Program-made: the position numbers and the translations under genes
Notes under the pieces: generated by a model
Told to the model about the DNA's origin: nothing
Seen by the model: only the letters and a program-made list of their open reading frames with translations
Databases searched by the model: none
In this document: piece after piece, positions 1 through 6,576 of the stretch
How positions within the stretch are numbered: the stretch's first letter is position 1
Layout: every line of letters begins with the position of its first letter
Source: a virus
IMG/VR virus record: IMGVR_UViG_3300031851_000111
Span: 1 to 30,852 of that record
Direction: 5' to 3' (one strand)
Length of the DNA: 30,852 bases

Positions 1-86
1 GGAGAGATGTTGTAAATAATATTACTTAAATCTTCTCTGTCAGCTGTTGCCGAATATGTGTCAAATGCGTTAGTTACCTTTGCCAT
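1..86 (-). CDS. Major capsid protein, N-terminal fragment (SU10-like)
   Basis: Only the first 28 codons are in the window; the rest runs off the left edge. The ATG at 86-84 is preceded by AAGGAA about 8 bases upstream. The peptide begins MAKVTNAFDTYSATADREDL and continues SNIIYNIS, which I recognise as the typical start of SU10/DUF5309-like major capsid proteins of marine short-tailed phages. It lies immediately downstream of the scaffold gene, the usual order. The assignment rests on a short peptide plus position. The alternative is another head protein, but the fit of both signals is good. Confidence 0.72.
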   Translation of the reverse strand, partial: MAKVTNAFDTYSATADREDLSNIIYNIS

Positions 87-106
87 TTTTATATTCCTTT
101 ATAAAA

Positions 107-1117
107 TTAAATTAATTGTTCAAAAACTTTAGCTGCGTCTTGGACTTTTCCAGACTTAGCTAACCTTTGTTTTGCTTTCTTCACAGGTGCTGCCGATTTA
201 GGTCGGTTAGTAGTTCCAGGTCTAGCCACTCTTGCTGGTGCTTTTTGTGTTGGTTTTTTCTTTGTGGCTTCAACTGTTTTAGAGTTTAACCAAGCATTTC
301 TTAAACCAAGCAAAGCACGATAATCATAAACCTGTTGTATTTCTTCTGGAGTGTACTCCAAAAAATTTACAGCATATTCGCTTATAGCAGCTTTTTCTTT
401 GGCAGCAACCTCTGGGTTTTGCCATTCAGGGATTATTTCAAGAAGCTTTTGATTGCCGTATTCAACAAACTGTTGAAGTTGTTGTTGCTTTTTAACCAAA
501 GCCTCTTGTTGAAGCCTTTGTTGTTCAGCACTTACAGCACTAAGCTTTTCTTTCTTTTCATCCCAAAGCTGTTTTTCGCGAACATACCCAACAGGATCAT
601 CTTCGTACAAAGTGTTCCAGTCTGGTTCGTTAGCCAGTTCGCCCTTTAATTGGGCTTCCATCTTCGGTAACAACTGCGAATAAATCGCATCTCTTTGCGC
701 TAACTCTGCTTGCTGCTGCTCAATAGTCTTACGCTGTTGAGAGAGTTCTTGTGTTTTACGCGTATAATCTTGCTGACGAGAATATCCATTGACGAGTTCC
801 TCTTGCGTGACTTCTACCTCTTGGCCATCTACTTTTACAGTAAATTTTTGAAGTTGCGGAGCTTCCTCTTCAACATCGGTTTGTTCTTCATCCAGTTCTT
901 CTTCATAGTCATCTTCTAATTCATCTGCAATTTCTTGATCAATTTCTTCATCAACAAATTCGGAATCATCTTCGATAACTTCTTCTTGTGTTACTTCTTC
1001 TGTTTCTGTGACTGCATCTTCAACCTTATCCTCTTCAGGGGTTAAGAAACTTTCAAACATCGAAGTAGTAACTTCCTTATCAGTTTGTAAAGCAGTCGGT
1101 TTATCCGTTATTGCCAT
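107..1117 (-). CDS. Capsid scaffolding protein
   Basis: 336 residues. About residues 25-90 are extremely acidic (runs of D and E). Residues 95-125 form a small segment (FTVKVDGQEVEVTQEELVNG) typical of podoviral scaffolds, followed by a long Gln/Glu/Lys-rich predicted coiled coil (about 120-220). The tail is basic and Ala/Pro/Lys-rich (about 280-330), as expected of a capsid-binding C-terminus. The ATG follows AAGGAGT with 8-base spacing. It sits directly before the capsid gene. A scaffold guides procapsid assembly and is lost during maturation. Sequence composition and position agree; no catalytic motif is seen. Confidence 0.8.
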   Translation of the reverse strand: MAITDKPTALQTDKEVTTSMFESFLTPEEDKVEDAVTETEEVTQEEVIEDDSEFVDEEIDQEIADELEDDYEEELDEEQTDVEEEAPQLQKFTVKVDGQEVEVTQEELVNGYSRQQDYTRKTQELSQQRKTIEQQQAELAQRDAIYSQLLPKMEAQLKGELANEPDWNTLYEDDPVGYVREKQLWDEKKEKLSAVSAEQQRLQQEALVKKQQQLQQFVEYGNQKLLEIIPEWQNPEVAAKEKAAISEYAVNFLEYTPEEIQQVYDYRALLGLRNAWLNSKTVEATKKKPTQKAPARVARPGTTNRPKSAAPVKKAKQRLAKSGKVQDAAKVFEQLI

Positions 1118-1178
1118 AATAAATACTCCTTATGTATTTAAGAGTATTTTAGCTTAATAATGTGTAAAAAGGGAAGGT

Positions 1179-1445
1179 TTAACCAATATTTCTAATTTTG
1201 TTTATATTAGCTTTTGTAAGTTTGCCTTTTTCAGCAATGATACGCAGATGTCTCTCAACCTCTGGTAATAGTAATAATGATCTGTGGATATCTTCTCTAG
1301 CATTAACATCATCTATCTCTCTTGAGTTTAACCAATGAGTAATGTATTCGTTTTTAAGATTTTCTACCGCTTCTTTAAAAACTTCTGAGGTTAATATTTG
1401 TTCTGCTTGTGCAGCTTTAACTACTTCTTCGTGTGATACTGACAT
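1179..1445 (-). CDS. Small helical head-region protein, function unknown
   Basis: 88 residues, predicted almost wholly alpha-helical, with the pattern AEQILTSEVFKEAVENLKNEY and then WLNSRE and ERHLRIIAEKG. Small proteins of this type are common beside head genes of marine phages; none that I know has an assigned role. The start overlaps the stop of the upstream 390-residue gene in a TAATG junction, so translation is probably coupled. A 61-base gap follows before the scaffold gene and shows only that gene's ribosome-binding site. Confidence 0.7.
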   Translation of the reverse strand: MSVSHEEVVKAAQAEQILTSEVFKEAVENLKNEYITHWLNSREIDDVNAREDIHRSLLLLPEVERHLRIIAEKGKLTKANINKIRNIG

Positions 1446-2617
1446 TAAAATAATCCCATAGGCAATTGTTGATCTACAGAAAATCTACCGCCAGTTGGTT
1501 GTTTAAAACCAGCAAGTTGTTCTTCTAGTTGTGCAAGTCTTGTGTCATAAGCAGATAAATCTGGTTGTTGGAAAGTTGGCATATCAATACCAGCTATAGC
1601 TTTAGATATATCATCTTGTGTTACAAATTTAGAAACATCTGGAACTTGTTGTTGTGGTATAGACATTAATATATCTTGCTTTAAAACGCTTGGGTCAAAA
1701 CTTGGTATATCTTCCAGCCTAGCAAGACCGCTTATATCAGGAATATTAATACTTCCTCTCATATCTTCCATAAGTTCTTTTCTTAATGCTTCTTGGTCAA
1801 AAGTAGGCATTGTTGGTATATCTTCTAACCTTGCAAAACCAGATAAATCAGGTGCTTGGTATTGTGGTATATCTTCTAGTCTAGCTAAACCAGATAAATC
1901 AGGCATTTGTGGTATATTAATGCTACCCCTCATATCTTCCATCAACTCTTTTCTCAACGCCTCTTCATCAAAAATATTGGGTGCTGGTAAATCTTCTTTA
2001 GTAATAAACTTTGATAAATCAGGTTGTTCAAAGGTTGGCATACTTTCAGCTATTCGCTCTTGTACTATTTTGTCTATAGCTTCTTGATCAAAACCACCAC
2101 CAAATAATTTACCTATGTTTAGTAAGTTACTTAAAGGAGGAAAGTCTTGTTTTCTATCTACAGGTATATTTAAACCACCGATACCTGTTCCTAAGAAATC
2201 AACATCATCACCCCTGCGATCTATAGAACGAGGAGGTGGAGGTGGTGCTGGCATGTCTTTTGGTCTGTTTAATTGTTCTTGTGTATAACCCATTGGTTGT
2301 TCTGGGGAATAACTTACACCTGGTGCAATGACTTGAGACATTGGTATGCCACCTGCTATAGAACGCGCATAGTCAAAACCACTTGAATATGTTGGGTCTG
2401 AAGGTGGTATTACATAACTACCAAATTCATCTGGACCTAGTTGTGGTTTTTGGTTGAAAGCATTTTTTAAATTTTGCATAAAACCACCTCTTCCTGCGCC
2501 AACATTATTTAAGTTAGCTATATTAGCAGAACCTAAACCCAAGTTTTCGTTTAATAATGAACTGATATCGCCTAATGCTGCTATATATTCCCTAGGATCT
2601 TCTGATTTTATTGCCAT
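1445..2617 (-). CDS. Proline-rich internal-repeat protein, probable virion-associated
   Basis: 390 residues of unknown function. The N-terminal 60 residues are helical. Residues 60-150 are Pro/Gly-rich, including a run of prolines (PAPPPPPR). From about 190 onward the protein is built of short repeats: forms of DLSGLARLEDIP occur at least four times, and a longer unit carrying ALRKELMEDMRGSINIP occurs twice. The two long copies differ at many synonymous bases, so the repeat is kept at the protein level. Between portal/lysis genes and the scaffold, a head or tail accessory role is plausible but unproven. The stop overlaps the start of the next gene (TAATG). Confidence 0.75.
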   Translation of the reverse strand: MAIKSEDPREYIAALGDISSLLNENLGLGSANIANLNNVGAGRGGFMQNLKNAFNQKPQLGPDEFGSYVIPPSDPTYSSGFDYARSIAGGIPMSQVIAPGVSYSPEQPMGYTQEQLNRPKDMPAPPPPPRSIDRRGDDVDFLGTGIGGLNIPVDRKQDFPPLSNLLNIGKLFGGGFDQEAIDKIVQERIAESMPTFEQPDLSKFITKEDLPAPNIFDEEALRKELMEDMRGSINIPQMPDLSGLARLEDIPQYQAPDLSGFARLEDIPTMPTFDQEALRKELMEDMRGSINIPDISGLARLEDIPSFDPSVLKQDILMSIPQQQVPDVSKFVTQDDISKAIAGIDMPTFQQPDLSAYDTRLAQLEEQLAGFKQPTGGRFSVDQQLPMGLF

Positions 2618-2618
2618 A

Positions 2619-2858
2619 TTATTGTGTTATTAATTTATCTATTTTTGCGTCTAGCTTATCTATGCGCTCTATAACCCTATCCATATTCATTATCAATTCT
2701 TCTTTGGTAACAAATCGCATAGCAACTTCTTCTCTGGTCTTATTGAGTAGTATATCAACTCTTTTGATTTCTGTCGCGCTAGAACGAATACTATAGATAA
2801 TAGGACCAAACACCAAGGTCATTATAATATTCCATAATAAAATAGAGCTTATTTCCAT
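2619..2858 (-). CDS. Membrane-anchored coiled-coil protein (possible lysis accessory)
   Basis: 79 residues. One membrane segment lies at about residues 5-25 (SSILLWNIIMTLVFGPIIYS), followed by a charged heptad-like coiled coil (MNMDRVIERIDKLDAKIDKL) to the C-terminus. It starts directly after the endolysin stop with no gap. Topology and neighbours recall an i-spanin or second holin-like protein, but no lipobox partner gene was found. Spanin versus simple membrane protein cannot be decided from sequence alone. Confidence 0.7.
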   Translation of the reverse strand: MEISSILLWNIIMTLVFGPIIYSIRSSATEIKRVDILLNKTREEVAMRFVTKEELIMNMDRVIERIDKLDAKIDKLITQ

Positions 2859-3230
2859 TTAATAGCTCCACACATGAGGGCGTGGCCTGCCCTGTGAGTC
2901 TTTTGATATGTCCAAGTGTATAAATCTTGCATTGCCTTTTTGGTTAATTCCTATGCCTGTAAATCCATAATCAGTTGCTTTTGATATTACTTCTAGTGCT
3001 TGCTCGCCTCTTAGAAATACGTCAGCAGCCAATCCTAATGCGTGCGTGCCTGGTTCAGATTTGACTTTTTCTATCGGATGATCTGCACATCTATATCCAC
3101 TTGTTATTTTAAATGGAAAGCCTACATCGCTTCTTAGCAATTGTAACTTATCTATAAGCTCGTGTTCAATCTTATTTTCACCACAATGTTTACAAGCAAA
3201 CTCTTCTATGCTGAAATTTTCCCAACTCAT
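2859..3230 (-). CDS. Endolysin, M15-family D,D-carboxypeptidase-like
   Basis: 123 residues, a full-length Peptidase_M15_3 domain. The expected zinc ligands are visible: H63 and D70 in THALGLAAD and H105 in FIHLD. ITSGYRC (about 42-48) and the terminal HVWSY are also typical of the family. It should cleave peptide cross-links of peptidoglycan to release progeny. There is no signal peptide, so export needs the holin encoded just upstream, whose stop overlaps this start (ATGA). Two cysteines at 13 and 16 (CKHC) are usual in this subfamily. Confidence 0.88.
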   Translation of the reverse strand: MSWENFSIEEFACKHCGENKIEHELIDKLQLLRSDVGFPFKITSGYRCADHPIEKVKSEPGTHALGLAADVFLRGEQALEVISKATDYGFTGIGINQKGNARFIHLDISKDSQGRPRPHVWSY

Positions 3231-3598
3231 TTTGTTAATCCTTTAGTTTTCTCATAACTTCTCATACCACCTAATCCTAACATACCCATTAATACAGGCA
3301 ACATAGTAGATGTGTCTGCTTGTGGTACATCAATACCAAAAGGTGCTAATAAAGGACTAATTAAAAAGTTAACTGCAAATCCTGCAACACACACCCAAGC
3401 TGTTGCTGGCCTCCATGATGATTGAAACCAACTACCTTTAGCTTCTTCTTTATTGACTTCTATTTGTGCTTTTGCAATCTCATGAATATGTTTATGAGAC
3501 ATAGTTGCAAGTTCGTGCGCGATTTGTTGTTTTGTATCTGCGTCTGGTATGAACTTATCAAGAATCTTCGTTACTGGTTGTATTAGTTTGTCTATCAT
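3227..3598 (-). CDS. Holin, three-transmembrane family
   Basis: 123 residues matching the Holin_3TMs pattern known from phages and gene transfer agents: an amphipathic N-terminal half, the WRPATAWVCVAGFAVNFL membrane helix, a second hydrophobic stretch (PVLMGMLGLGGM), then a short basic tail (RSYEKTKGLTK). It permeabilises the inner membrane so the endolysin encoded next can reach the wall. Its first 41 bases overlap the end of the upstream nuclease gene in another frame, and its stop overlaps the endolysin start. Confidence 0.85.
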   Translation of the reverse strand: MIDKLIQPVTKILDKFIPDADTKQQIAHELATMSHKHIHEIAKAQIEVNKEEAKGSWFQSSWRPATAWVCVAGFAVNFLISPLLAPFGIDVPQADTSTMLPVLMGMLGLGGMRSYEKTKGLTK

Positions 3599-3923
3599 TG
3601 TGTAACCTTATAAAGTATTCAGCATCGACTAACGCGAGAGGCTTTGTTCTATTTCTCTTTATTATAACCAAAGGTTCGTAAGCTTTACAGTTTTCTTGCG
3701 ATTGTTCGTATGCTTTCCATACATTAACCGATTCTTGGTTTTTGCACTCTACTGAGTAAGGGAATTGTTTTCTTGATTGAACACCCATAATAATATCTTC
3801 ACCATTAGAACCCATGGGTCTTGATTCTAAATCTTCAGGATCGAAGCCAAGTAATTCAACGAGCTTATCTACAACCCATTGTTGTAAAGCTCTGCCTTTA
3901 GCTTTGGCAGATTGTGGTTTCAT
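3558..3923 (-). CDS. PD-(D/E)XK nuclease, resolvase-like
   Basis: 121 residues. An N-terminal helix (KAKGRALQQWVVDKLVELLG) is followed by SNGEDI (D43) and SVECKNQE, giving the E59-x-K61 half of the PD-(D/E)XK active site. Small nucleases with this layout occur in phage head operons and are proposed to resolve or trim branched DNA before packaging. That role is inferred. The last 41 bases overlap the holin gene; the start overlaps the stop of the 46-residue gene upstream (ATGA). Confidence 0.72.
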   Translation of the reverse strand: MKPQSAKAKGRALQQWVVDKLVELLGFDPEDLESRPMGSNGEDIIMGVQSRKQFPYSVECKNQESVNVWKAYEQSQENCKAYEPLVIIKRNRTKPLALVDAEYFIRLHNDRQTNTTSNEDS

Positions 3924-4060
3924 TTATGTTTTTTAATTACAGGAAGTTCTGCTGTAAGTGAAGCACCTTTGTGTTTTACAAACTTACCAGTATGTTTCAT
4001 AAGCTTATAGGTCTTGCCATCTTTCATAAAATGATAACCTTTAGGTGCTTTTATTTTCAT
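3920..4060 (-). CDS. Small lysine-rich protein, 46 residues
   Basis: The protein begins MKIKAPKGYHFMKDGKTYKL and is strongly basic, ending in IKKHK. The start at 4060 is fixed by overlap with the stop of the gene upstream (TAATG), and its own stop overlaps the next start (ATGA). The KGYHFMKDGKTYKLM segment reads like a short beta-hairpin. It belongs to the run of tiny basic genes between 3920 and 5012. No function is known to me. Confidence 0.72.
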   Translation of the reverse strand: MKIKAPKGYHFMKDGKTYKLMKHTGKFVKHKGASLTAELPVIKKHK

Positions 4061-4173
4061 TACTTTTTCTTTTTCTTTTGTAGCTTTTTAAAGTCAGCAG
4101 CAGTAATTTTATTTCTTGGTTTTGCGACTTTAGCTAATTTCTTTTGTTTTGGTGAGTATTTACTAAAAGGCAT
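4060..4173 (-). CDS. Tiny lysine-rich protein, 37 residues
   Basis: It begins MPFSKYSPKQKKLAKVAKPR and ends in a run of lysines (LQKKKKK). The MPFSKYSPKQKKLA start with a following NKITAADF segment is a pattern I recognise from small proteins of uncultured marine phages. The start is preceded by AAGGAAAG about 5 bases upstream. The stop overlaps the next start (TAATG). No function is assigned. Its charge suggests nucleic-acid contact. Confidence 0.72.
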   Translation of the reverse strand: MPFSKYSPKQKKLAKVAKPRNKITAADFKKLQKKKKK

Positions 4174-4174
4174 A

Positions 4175-4252
4175 TTACTTTCCTTTTTTCTTAGGTTTTG
4201 TTTTTTTCTTTTTAGGTTTCATTGCTGGTTTACCATATCCATATCCTGGCAT
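4175..4252 (-). CDS. Micro-protein MPGYGYG..., 25 residues
   Basis: An ultra-short ORF: MPGYGYGKPAMKPKKKK followed by more lysines. It has a textbook Shine-Dalgarno, AAGGAGA with 7 bases to the ATG, which is the main reason for calling it real. It has a Gly/Tyr head and a Lys tail and no room for a fold. It is packed one base from the gene below and 2 bases from the one above. Confidence 0.6.
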   Translation of the reverse strand: MPGYGYGKPAMKPKKKKTKPKKKGK

Positions 4253-4254
4253 AA

Positions 4255-4350
4255 TTATTCTCCTTGTTTTGCTTTTAAAAACATTTTATCAGCCTTTTTT
4301 TGTAAAGACCATTCTAAATATTTTTCTAATAAATCTTTTAATAATCTCAC
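4255..4350 (-). CDS. Small amphipathic-helix protein, 31 residues, GTG start
   Basis: The product is one predicted amphipathic helix (LLKDLLEKYLEWSLQKKADK). The GTG start at 4350 overlaps the TGA stop of the upstream gene (GTGA). The stop lies 2 bases before the next ATG, and its last codons form that gene's ribosome-binding site. The tight spacing and coupling support it. Function is unknown. Confidence 0.55.
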   Translation of the reverse strand: MRLLKDLLEKYLEWSLQKKADKMFLKAKQGE

Positions 4351-4613
4351 TTCTTTTTAATTATAGTTTTAACATTGGTGGGTTTGCCACCTACGCCTTG
4401 TGGCTTTGCTCGTTTTCTTGTAACTGCACTTTTCTTTTGTGAAGCAGTCATTCTTTTAGCTTTTGAAGCTGGCACGCATTTAGGATATTTTCTTTTAGAT
4501 CCTTTGGCAGATTTTCTACCGCATTTTTCATAGCTTCCATCTTTTTTTTTAGAACCTATGTCAACCCAGTTCTCTTTAAACCATTTAGCCAAGCCATCAG
4601 TATCTCTAGGCAT
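4347..4613 (-). CDS. DUF5872-like basic protein
   Basis: 88 residues. The core LAKWFKENWVDIGSKKKDG, followed by CGRKSAKGSKR.YPKCVPASKA, matches the DUF5872 pattern known in cyanophages and other marine viruses. Two cysteines (C32 and C46) recur in family members. The tail is rich in K and R. Function is unknown; charge and location near the portal suggest a DNA- or virion-associated role. It is overlapped 8 bases by the stop of the 53-residue gene upstream. Confidence 0.8.
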   Translation of the reverse strand: MPRDTDGLAKWFKENWVDIGSKKKDGSYEKCGRKSAKGSKRKYPKCVPASKAKRMTASQKKSAVTRKRAKPQGVGGKPTNVKTIIKKK

Positions 4614-4767
4614 TTCTATACTTACCGCCTTTCTTTTTATACTCTCTTACAAGCCACGCATTAGCATACGCGCTTGGGTATACATCAAACTTTCTTTTAG
4701 CGGCAGCTTTCACGCTTGCGTATAGGGCTGGGTTTGTTGGAACTGGTCCTTTCTTTTTTGCTACCAT
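4606..4767 (-). CDS. Small conserved phage protein, YPSAYANAWLVREYKKKGG type
   Basis: 53 residues starting MVAKKKGPVPTNPALYASVK. The C-terminal half, FDVYPSAYANAWLVREYKKK, is a motif I recognise from many phage small proteins with no known role. It overlaps both neighbours by 7-8 bases. The start follows the last codons of the upstream gene, and AGATATTGGAG (within that gene) supplies GGAG about 10 bases upstream of the ATG. Confidence 0.75.
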   Translation of the reverse strand: MVAKKKGPVPTNPALYASVKAAAKRKFDVYPSAYANAWLVREYKKKGGKYRNA

Positions 4768-5012
4768 TTTTTACAACTCCAATATCTTGCTGATAATTTA
4801 TCAGGTGGGTTAGTATCGCATTTATGTCTAGCACGAAAAGATTTTCTTCTTGCTGGTTGGTCTTTTTTGATTGTCATTTTAGGATCACCAAATCTAACAA
4901 GTTTTATTTGATCATCTTTTTTAGCTAAAACAGCAAACTTTTTAGATTTGCCTGGTGTTCGTTTTGGTTTGTTGTAACCGCTAAACCTTTCGCCTCTATA
5001 TGTTATTGCCAT
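4761..5012 (-). CDS. DUF6321-like basic protein
   Basis: 83 residues. It begins MAITYRGERFSGYNKPKRTP and ends with the signature KSFRARHKCDTN, then DKLSARYWSCKKW, which is widespread in cyanophage and marine phage small proteins (DUF6321-like). The two cysteines at the C-terminus are usual. The ATG is preceded by GAGG at 7 bases. It is the first gene after the interruption by the plus-strand gene at 5072 and probably has its own promoter there. Function is unknown. Confidence 0.78.
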   Translation of the reverse strand: MAITYRGERFSGYNKPKRTPGKSKKFAVLAKKDDQIKLVRFGDPKMTIKKDQPARRKSFRARHKCDTNPPDKLSARYWSCKKW

Positions 5013-5036
5013 AAAATACCTCGGTTATAAGTATAA

Positions 5037-5065
5037 TTTATATTAAATTAAAAATATAGTACAAT
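5037..5065. promoter_or_regulatory. Two-faced promoter with shared elements
   Basis: Plus strand: TTTATA (5037-5042), 17 bases, TACAAT (5060-5065), which puts transcription start at about the ATG of the plus gene at 5072. Minus strand: TTGTAC (5064-5059), 16 bases, TATAAA (5042-5037), facing the gene at 5012. The -35 box of each direction overlaps the -10 box of the other. Consensus fit is moderate (4-5 of 6), and AT-rich DNA gives chance matches. Confidence 0.45.
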
Positions 5066-5071
5066 AGATTT

Positions 5072-5299
5072 ATGGCGAATCAAATTAAATATTTTGAGTG
5101 GAATAAAGGACCTGCAATTATAAAACCATCTAAGCCTGGTCACGTTAAAGGTTTATTTTTATCACCAACAACTAATAAATGGACTCCTGCTAATGTTATG
5201 CAAGTTGGAGACTTTTTTGACAACGGTGATATGATAAATAAAGATGATTTTCAAGAAAGGTTTGGGATAATCGGTAAAGACTTACCTAGCGTTATTTAA
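5072..5299 (+). CDS. Lone plus-strand gene inside the late operon (moron-like)
   Basis: 75 residues of unknown function, with a mixed beta-type sequence: MANQIKYFEWNKGPAIIKPS, then GHVKGLFLSP, WTPANVMQVGDFF and DDFQERFG. It is the only plus-strand gene in 11 kb of minus-strand genes. No Shine-Dalgarno is present; TACAAT ends 6 bases before the ATG, so the mRNA may be leaderless. Its end overlaps the convergent gene below by 8 bases. Composition is like its neighbours. An independently transcribed accessory (moron) gene is the best reading. Confidence 0.7.
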   Translation: MANQIKYFEWNKGPAIIKPSKPGHVKGLFLSPTTNKWTPANVMQVGDFFDNGDMINKDDFQERFGIIGKDLPSVI

Positions 5300-6272
5300 T
5301 AGTTACTACAGCATCTAAGAAACTTTCATCCATTTCTTTTCTAGCTTCATCAAAAAACTTCTTTTGAATTTTGATTAGCTCTTCTTCTTTTTTAATTATG
5401 TCTACAGGTATTTCTGTGGAATCTGGATTTTTTTTAAAATAAGTTTCCCTGATAGATCTTTGTTTTGTGTAAGATGGGTGTGCTTTTGCAGAAGCATCTG
5501 CCATGGGTTTAGATATTAATTGCACTTCGCCAACTATTTTTTCACCTGTTACTGGAGACTTATAGGCAACATTAACATTTCTAGCTTGAAAACCATAAGA
5601 TTTGATTAGCTTTTCACCCTCATCTAAAACATCATATTTTTGTTTTAATTGTGCAACAACATCGTCTGCATCTTTTGGATTATTTACATATATTCTTGTT
5701 CTTACAGGGTCTGTAATCTCACTTACTTTTTTTCCTCTAATCTGTTTGTCAAGAATACTTGGCATACTTTTTATTTCCACATCAAACTGTCTCTCACCTT
5801 TTTGTATATATTTTGGTGCTTTTTCTAAACCAAGGTTTTTAGATATATCAGCTATTTCTTTTTGAAAGCCTGGATTTAATCTTTTTGCTGACCTATAAAG
5901 TTGTTGTGGCGTTTGAGTCCATCCTTGTGTTCTATCAGTAAACCTTTTTTCTGTTAGCTGTTTATTTTTAAATGATGGGGTATAAAGATACTCTGGTTTT
6001 AATAAACCTTTTGTTACTTTCGCTGGCGCAAAAGCAGTTAATGCAATATCTAAAGGTGTTTCTGGAACAAAAAAATCTCTTACGCCTCTTCCTAGTCTTT
6101 GTATGTTAGCTATTACAGGATCAGAGCTTGGTTGACTTCTTTGTGCCTGTATAGCTTCATAGGGATTCATGGGAGTAATAGATCCTACATCTGGAGTTGT
6201 AGAACCAACAGCACCTCTTGGTTGTTTGGTTAATAATAAACGCTGTAATTCCTGCAAAGACTCTGGTGTCAT
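5292..6272 (-). CDS. Protein with RelA/SpoT-like nucleotidyltransferase domain
   Basis: 326 residues. Residues 1-160 are linker-like and unassigned. Residues about 161-275 follow the order of a RelA/SpoT synthetase fold: VEIKSMPSILDK (165-176), EITDPVRTRIYV with D188 where the metal-binding Asp is expected, DVVAQLKQKYDV, YGFQARNVNV (GF in place of the GY of the G-loop), and VGEVQL with E249 where the catalytic Glu lies, then AKAHPSYTKQR. Asp and Glu are both kept; the usual G-loop His is Asn. It could make an alarmone-like nucleotide or transfer pyrophosphate, or be an inactive relative. This match is by eye. It converges with the plus-strand gene and overlaps it by 8 bases. Confidence 0.55.
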   Translation of the reverse strand: MTPESLQELQRLLLTKQPRGAVGSTTPDVGSITPMNPYEAIQAQRSQPSSDPVIANIQRLGRGVRDFFVPETPLDIALTAFAPAKVTKGLLKPEYLYTPSFKNKQLTEKRFTDRTQGWTQTPQQLYRSAKRLNPGFQKEIADISKNLGLEKAPKYIQKGERQFDVEIKSMPSILDKQIRGKKVSEITDPVRTRIYVNNPKDADDVVAQLKQKYDVLDEGEKLIKSYGFQARNVNVAYKSPVTGEKIVGEVQLISKPMADASAKAHPSYTKQRSIRETYFKKNPDSTEIPVDIIKKEEELIKIQKKFFDEARKEMDESFLDAVVTIK

Positions 6273-6397
6273 TTCTTCTTCCTTGGCCTACCTCTTTTTT
6301 TAACAACTGGTGCTGGTGTCATAAAACTATCAAACCAGTTTAAAAATTTATGTATCGTTTCTTTTAACCATACCCAAAACTTTCTTATGTATTTCAT
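6269..6397 (-). CDS. Small Trp-rich protein with AT-hook-like tail
   Basis: 42 residues. An amphipathic aromatic N-terminal half (MKYIRKFWVWLKETIHKFLN, then WFDSFM) is followed by the basic tail VVKKRGRPRKKK, which contains the AT-hook core RGRP. The start overlaps the stop of the upstream gene (TAATG) and the stop overlaps the next start (ATGA). A minor-groove-binding tail on a membrane-seeking helix is unusual. Function is unknown. Confidence 0.68.
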   Translation of the reverse strand: MKYIRKFWVWLKETIHKFLNWFDSFMTPAPVVKKRGRPRKKK

Positions 6398-6576
6398 TAG
6401 TGTAACTCCTTCTGTTCAATAAATATAATTTCCGAATCTGAATTAACTTCACCACCAGACATAAGAGACATAATTCTTAATGCGTCATCTTTAGTTTTTG
6501 CTTTTATATCTTTACCAACGTAAACCATATCGCCTTCCAATACTTCTAAATTAAATATTTTGTGTTGGTGGTACAT
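6397..6576 (-). CDS. Small protein downstream of portal, unknown
   Basis: 59 residues from the ATG at 6576, overlapping the portal end by 26 bases. A longer reading from 6663 would lie deep in the portal gene and is unlikely. A shorter one from ATG 6525, with GGAAGG just upstream, is also possible. The body reads LEVLEGDMVYVGKDIKAKTK, then DALRIMSLMSGGE, a beta-beta-alpha pattern. The stop couples to the AT-hook gene. No function is known. Confidence 0.6.
   Translation of the reverse strand: MYHQHKIFNLEVLEGDMVYVGKDIKAKTKDDALRIMSLMSGGEVNSDSEIIFIEQKELH

Noticed and set aside
335-919. Plus-strand hydrophobic ORFs over the scaffold gene
   Set aside because: Their composition mirrors the Glu/Gln/Lys-rich scaffold; no start signal; the scaffold call is solid.
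3971-4360. 129-residue plus-strand ORF, Phe/Leu-rich
   Set aside because: It is the antisense of lysine-rich minus-strand genes (AAA/AAG read backwards as TTT/CTT), has no ribosome-binding site, and contradicts the coupled minus genes.
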